Assembly (NCBI RefSeq): GCF_024622195.1
Contig: NZ_JANKBI010000016.1
Coordinates: forward strand, 1 to 64,000
Source of the DNA: Murimonas intestini
GTDB lineage: Bacteria > Bacillota > Clostridia > Lachnospirales > Lachnospiraceae
Length of the DNA stretch: 64,000 nucleotides
Direction: 5' to 3'
The notes under the pieces were generated by a model, which saw only the letters and a program-made list of their open reading frames with translations, did no database searches and was not told the DNA's origin. The position numbers and the translations under genes were made by a program. Each line of letters starts with the position of its first letter. Position 1 is the stretch's first letter. Below are positions 61,714 through 64,000 of the stretch, in pieces.

Positions 61714-63067
61714 GTCTAAGAAAAGAAGAATCCTGGTTTCTGCCATTCTGACAGGAGCGCTGGCCATGACAGGATGTGCGGGAGCTGGGTCGGCCGTGTC
61801 CCAGGCGCCGGGGGAAACAGGGCAGGTAGCAAAAAAGACAAAGCTTACCATGTGGGCCTGGGATGATTCATTCAATGTGAAGGCGGCAAAGCTGGCAAAG
61901 GACTATTATGAGAAGGAACATCCGGATGTAGAGATAGAGGTTGTTTCCAGGGAGAGAAATGAGATAGTCGGGAAGCTGGATTACGGCCTGGCGGCACAGG
62001 CTTATGAGAACCTACCGGATATTGTGCTGGTGGAGGATTACGAGATACAGGAATTTTTCCTGAAATATGAAGATGAATTCGCGGAACTGTCGGACGTTCT
62101 GGATTACAGCGAGTTTATGGATTATAAGACAAGTCTTGTATCCAGGGAGGGCAGATGCTACGGCATCCCCTTTGACAGCGGCGCTGCTGTCATGTTTTAC
62201 CGGCTGGACCTGATTGAGAAGGCAGGGTATAAGGAAGAGGATATGGAAGACCTGACATGGGAGAGATTTATTGAGATTGGAAAAGCAGTCAGGGAGAAGA
62301 CAGGCGCCTATCTGCTGACAGTTGAGCCTAAGGATCTGGGGATCATCAGGATCATGCTCCAGAGTGCGGGAAAGTGGTATGTGGGACCAAATGGCACAGA
62401 CGTGGATATAGAGGGAAATCAGGTCCTCAAGGATGCCATATGTATTTATAAGAAGCTTCTGGATGAGGGAGTGGCGTGTACTGCCCTGGGGTGGGATGAA
62501 TTTGTCTCAGCATTTCAGAGCGGGAAGGTGGCCAGCGTAGTGTCGGGCTGCTGGATCGCGTCAACCATCCAGGAATCCGAAGAACAGGCTGGCTGCTGGA
62601 GAGTGGCCAGGATCCCCAAAATGGGCAGCTGTCCTGAATCAGTGAATGCTTCCAATATAGGCGGGAGCAGCTGGTACCTGCTGAAAAATAAAGGCAATGT
62701 GGAGGAGGCAAAGGAATTTATGGCAGGCACATTTGGGGAAAATAAGGAATTCCTCAATGAGCTTGTTGGTGAGATCAATCTTGTGAGCACCAGAAAGGAC
62801 GCCGGAAGCCTTCCAAATTATCAGACACCGAACGAATACTTTGGTAACGAAGTGATCTTAAGGACATTTGCAAAAGTGGCTGAGGAAGTGCCGGGCGTAA
62901 ATTACGGACTGAACACTTATGACGCAGAGGAACAGCTCTCCTCGGAACTGCAGTCCATCATAAACGGCAGTGATGTGGATGAAGCCCTGCACAGGGTACA
63001 GATCAAAGTTGTAAGCATTATAGGGGATGCCGCAGGGCATCCCCTTAAAATTTCCCAAATTTCTTAA
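61700..63067 (+). CDS. Sugar ABC transporter binding lipoprotein
   Basis: A 455-residue family 1 solute-binding protein with lipobox LAMTGC (Cys26). KLTMWAWDDSFNVKAAKLAK, LPDIVLVED and YGIPFDSGAA are present. It begins within the GH172 gene and ends in a strong hairpin. The next gene encodes a close paralogue. It probably delivers the GH172 substrate to permeases lying beyond the window. Confidence 0.93.
   Translation: MEKSKSKKRRILVSAILTGALAMTGCAGAGSAVSQAPGETGQVAKKTKLTMWAWDDSFNVKAAKLAKDYYEKEHPDVEIEVVSRERNEIVGKLDYGLAAQAYENLPDIVLVEDYEIQEFFLKYEDEFAELSDVLDYSEFMDYKTSLVSREGRCYGIPFDSGAAVMFYRLDLIEKAGYKEEDMEDLTWERFIEIGKAVREKTGAYLLTVEPKDLGIIRIMLQSAGKWYVGPNGTDVDIEGNQVLKDAICIYKKLLDEGVACTALGWDEFVSAFQSGKVASVVSGCWIASTIQESEEQAGCWRVARIPKMGSCPESVNASNIGGSSWYLLKNKGNVEEAKEFMAGTFGENKEFLNELVGEINLVSTRKDAGSLPNYQTPNEYFGNEVILRTFAKVAEEVPGVNYGLNTYDAEEQLSSELQSIINGSDVDEALHRVQIKVVSIIGDAAGHPLKISQIS
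63022..63045 (+). terminator. Hairpin at the 3' end of the first binding-protein gene
   Basis: AGGGGATGCC pairs perfectly with GGCATCCCCT across GCAG, inside the last codons, followed by TTAAAATTTC. It can act as a partial terminator or mRNA 3'-end protector between the two binding-protein genes. Confidence 0.5.
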
Positions 63068-63104
63068 AATATTTCTAGTACTAATTCCAGATTCTTAAAA
63101 TATT
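63061..63104 (+). repeat. Direct repeat between the two binding-protein genes
   Basis: TTCTTAAAATATT occurs at 63061-63073 and again at 63092-63104, starts 31 bases apart (three helical turns). The first copy overlaps the stop codon of the upstream gene. It could be a binding site or a trace of the gene duplication. The rest of 63105-63223 has a weak GATAAT-like box near 63152 and no clear -35. Confidence 0.4.
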
Positions 63105-63223
63105 AAAAATTTCTGCAAACATATTCCTAAAGAAAAACAACCCCCCTGTGATAAGATAATTTCAACAAAACAAAGAGCACTAAGGTGCAGATGAAATTTC
63201 TGGTTTTTAAAAGGAGGACAAAA

Positions 63224-64000
63224 ATGAAGGTTAAAAAAGTGTTGGCAGTCATGATGGCAGGTACAATGGCAATGGGTATTGCAGTGTGTTCTGATGCAGG
63301 GCTCGGAACAGTAAAGGCTGCAGATGATGCATCAGACAAGACCCTCACAATATGGGCCTGGGATGAAGCATTTAATATTGTGGCGGCAAATGAGGCAAAA
63401 GAGATCTATCAGAAAGAGAATCCTGATGCAGAGGTAAATGTAGTGACTATGGCCCAGGATGATATTGTGGCAAAACTTAATACAAGCCTTTCCTCACAGT
63501 CGTATGACGGACTTCCTGATATTGTACTGATTGAAGACTACAAGGCACAGGGTTACCTGACCGCTTATACAGATGAATTTGCGGAGCTGGATGACGTGGC
63601 AAAGCCGGATGATTTTGCAGCCTATAAGACAGGAGTTAACCAGGCAGACGGCAAGATGTATGGAATCCCCTTTGACAGCGGTGTCGCAGCTACCTTCTAC
63701 AGGACAGATTATATTGAAGAGGCAGGATATACACAGGAAGATATGCAGGATCTTACCTGGGAAAAATATATTGAGATAGGTAAAGCAGTCAAGGAAAAAT
63801 GCGGAGTAGATATGTGTACATTAGATCCCAGCGATATCGGACAGATACGTATGATGATGCAGAGCGCCGGAAGCTGGTACACAGATGCGGAGGGGAAAGT
63901 ATCTATCGAAGATAACCAGGCCCTCAAGGATGCTGTTACAGAATACAAGAATCTGGTAGATGCAGGCATTACAAAGCAGGTAGCTGACTGGGATCAGTTC
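63224..64000 (+). CDS. Sugar ABC transporter binding protein, 5' part (runs off the window)
   Basis: AAAAGGAGG precedes ATG 63224 and 259 codons are open to the last base. The product is a paralogue of the upstream lipoprotein (shared WAWD, LPDIVLIEDY, YGIPFDSGVA, DLTWEKYIEIGKAVKEK). The signal peptide differs: it has a type I-like site (TVKA-ADD), and its only nearby cysteine (GIAVCSD) is not a normal lipobox. So this copy may be released or held differently from its lipid-anchored neighbour. Confidence 0.92.
   Translation, partial: MKVKKVLAVMMAGTMAMGIAVCSDAGLGTVKAADDASDKTLTIWAWDEAFNIVAANEAKEIYQKENPDAEVNVVTMAQDDIVAKLNTSLSSQSYDGLPDIVLIEDYKAQGYLTAYTDEFAELDDVAKPDDFAAYKTGVNQADGKMYGIPFDSGVAATFYRTDYIEEAGYTQEDMQDLTWEKYIEIGKAVKEKCGVDMCTLDPSDIGQIRMMMQSAGSWYTDAEGKVSIEDNQALKDAVTEYKNLVDAGITKQVADWDQF

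Noticed and set aside
1..64000. tRNA, rRNA, CRISPR array, insertion sequence or prophage
   Set aside because: No cloverleaf with a TTC-arm, no regularly spaced identical repeats, no transposase, integrase or phage structural genes were found.

Overview
The window looks like chromosomal DNA of a Gram-positive gut anaerobe of the Lachnospiraceae (Clostridium cluster XIVa). I infer this from family content (DUF4364, TIGR01212 radical SAM, type 2 PyrF, PyrK/PyrD 1B pair, YesM/YesN two-component system, many sugar ABC importers), strong AGGAGG ribosome-binding sites, TTGACA/TATAAT promoters and intergenic hairpin elements of the kind common in that family. I cannot fix the genus. No rRNA, tRNA, phage, insertion sequence or CRISPR array is visible. 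There are 56 well or moderately supported protein genes plus three very short candidate ORFs. The last gene runs off the right edge.

Layout. 1-240: a hairpin-rich structured element. 281-520: a small membrane protein. 1055-6689: an ABC-2 exporter (ATPase and two permeases), preceded by a possible leader peptide and followed by an overlapping MalT-like LuxR regulator. 6714-7784: an iron-dependent alcohol dehydrogenase. 7735-15727: a YesM/YesN two-component system divergent from a sugar ABC importer and a Gfo/Idh/MocA oxidoreductase. 15735-19961: two YibE/F membrane proteins flanking a secreted alkaline phosphatase, with TTACA repeats at about 11-bp spacing (Pho-box-like) ahead of both the first YibE/F gene and the phosphatase. 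19964-22635: a marR-MATE-NUDIX operon with a clear promoter and double operator. 22649-28595: housekeeping and unknown genes (2Fe-2S/ASKHA corrinoid activator, polysaccharide deacetylase, RarA, radical SAM, DUF4364). 28730-33583: pyrC-pyrF-pyrK-pyrD-pyrE. 33648-37224: small membrane proteins, VanZ, an HD phosphohydrolase and an M29-like peptidase. 37233-42124: purE-purM-purN-purD and a cadherin-like surface protein with a basic tail. 42301-55041: a LacI regulator with two matching palindromic operators, then an operon of a GH67-like glycosidase, an Opp-type importer, a GH31 glycosidase and a UroD-like protein. 55124-60092: gntR-clpC, an unknown protein and radA. 60112-64000: a GH172 enzyme and two tandem paralogous sugar-binding proteins.

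How it fits together. Three carbohydrate loci (11.3-15.7, 42.4-55.0 and 60.1-64.0 kb), each with its own ABC importer parts, indicate a life on complex glycans. De novo pyrimidine and purine genes form two neighbouring clusters. The two most interesting units are the putative phosphate-starvation module YibE/F-phosphatase-YibE/F, and the LacI-controlled operon that joins two rare glycosidase types, an Opp-type importer and a UroD/methyltransferase-like protein. A set of related hairpin elements (about 15.8, 28.6 and 42.2 kb) is also notable, because two copies lie just after promoters in sense orientation.
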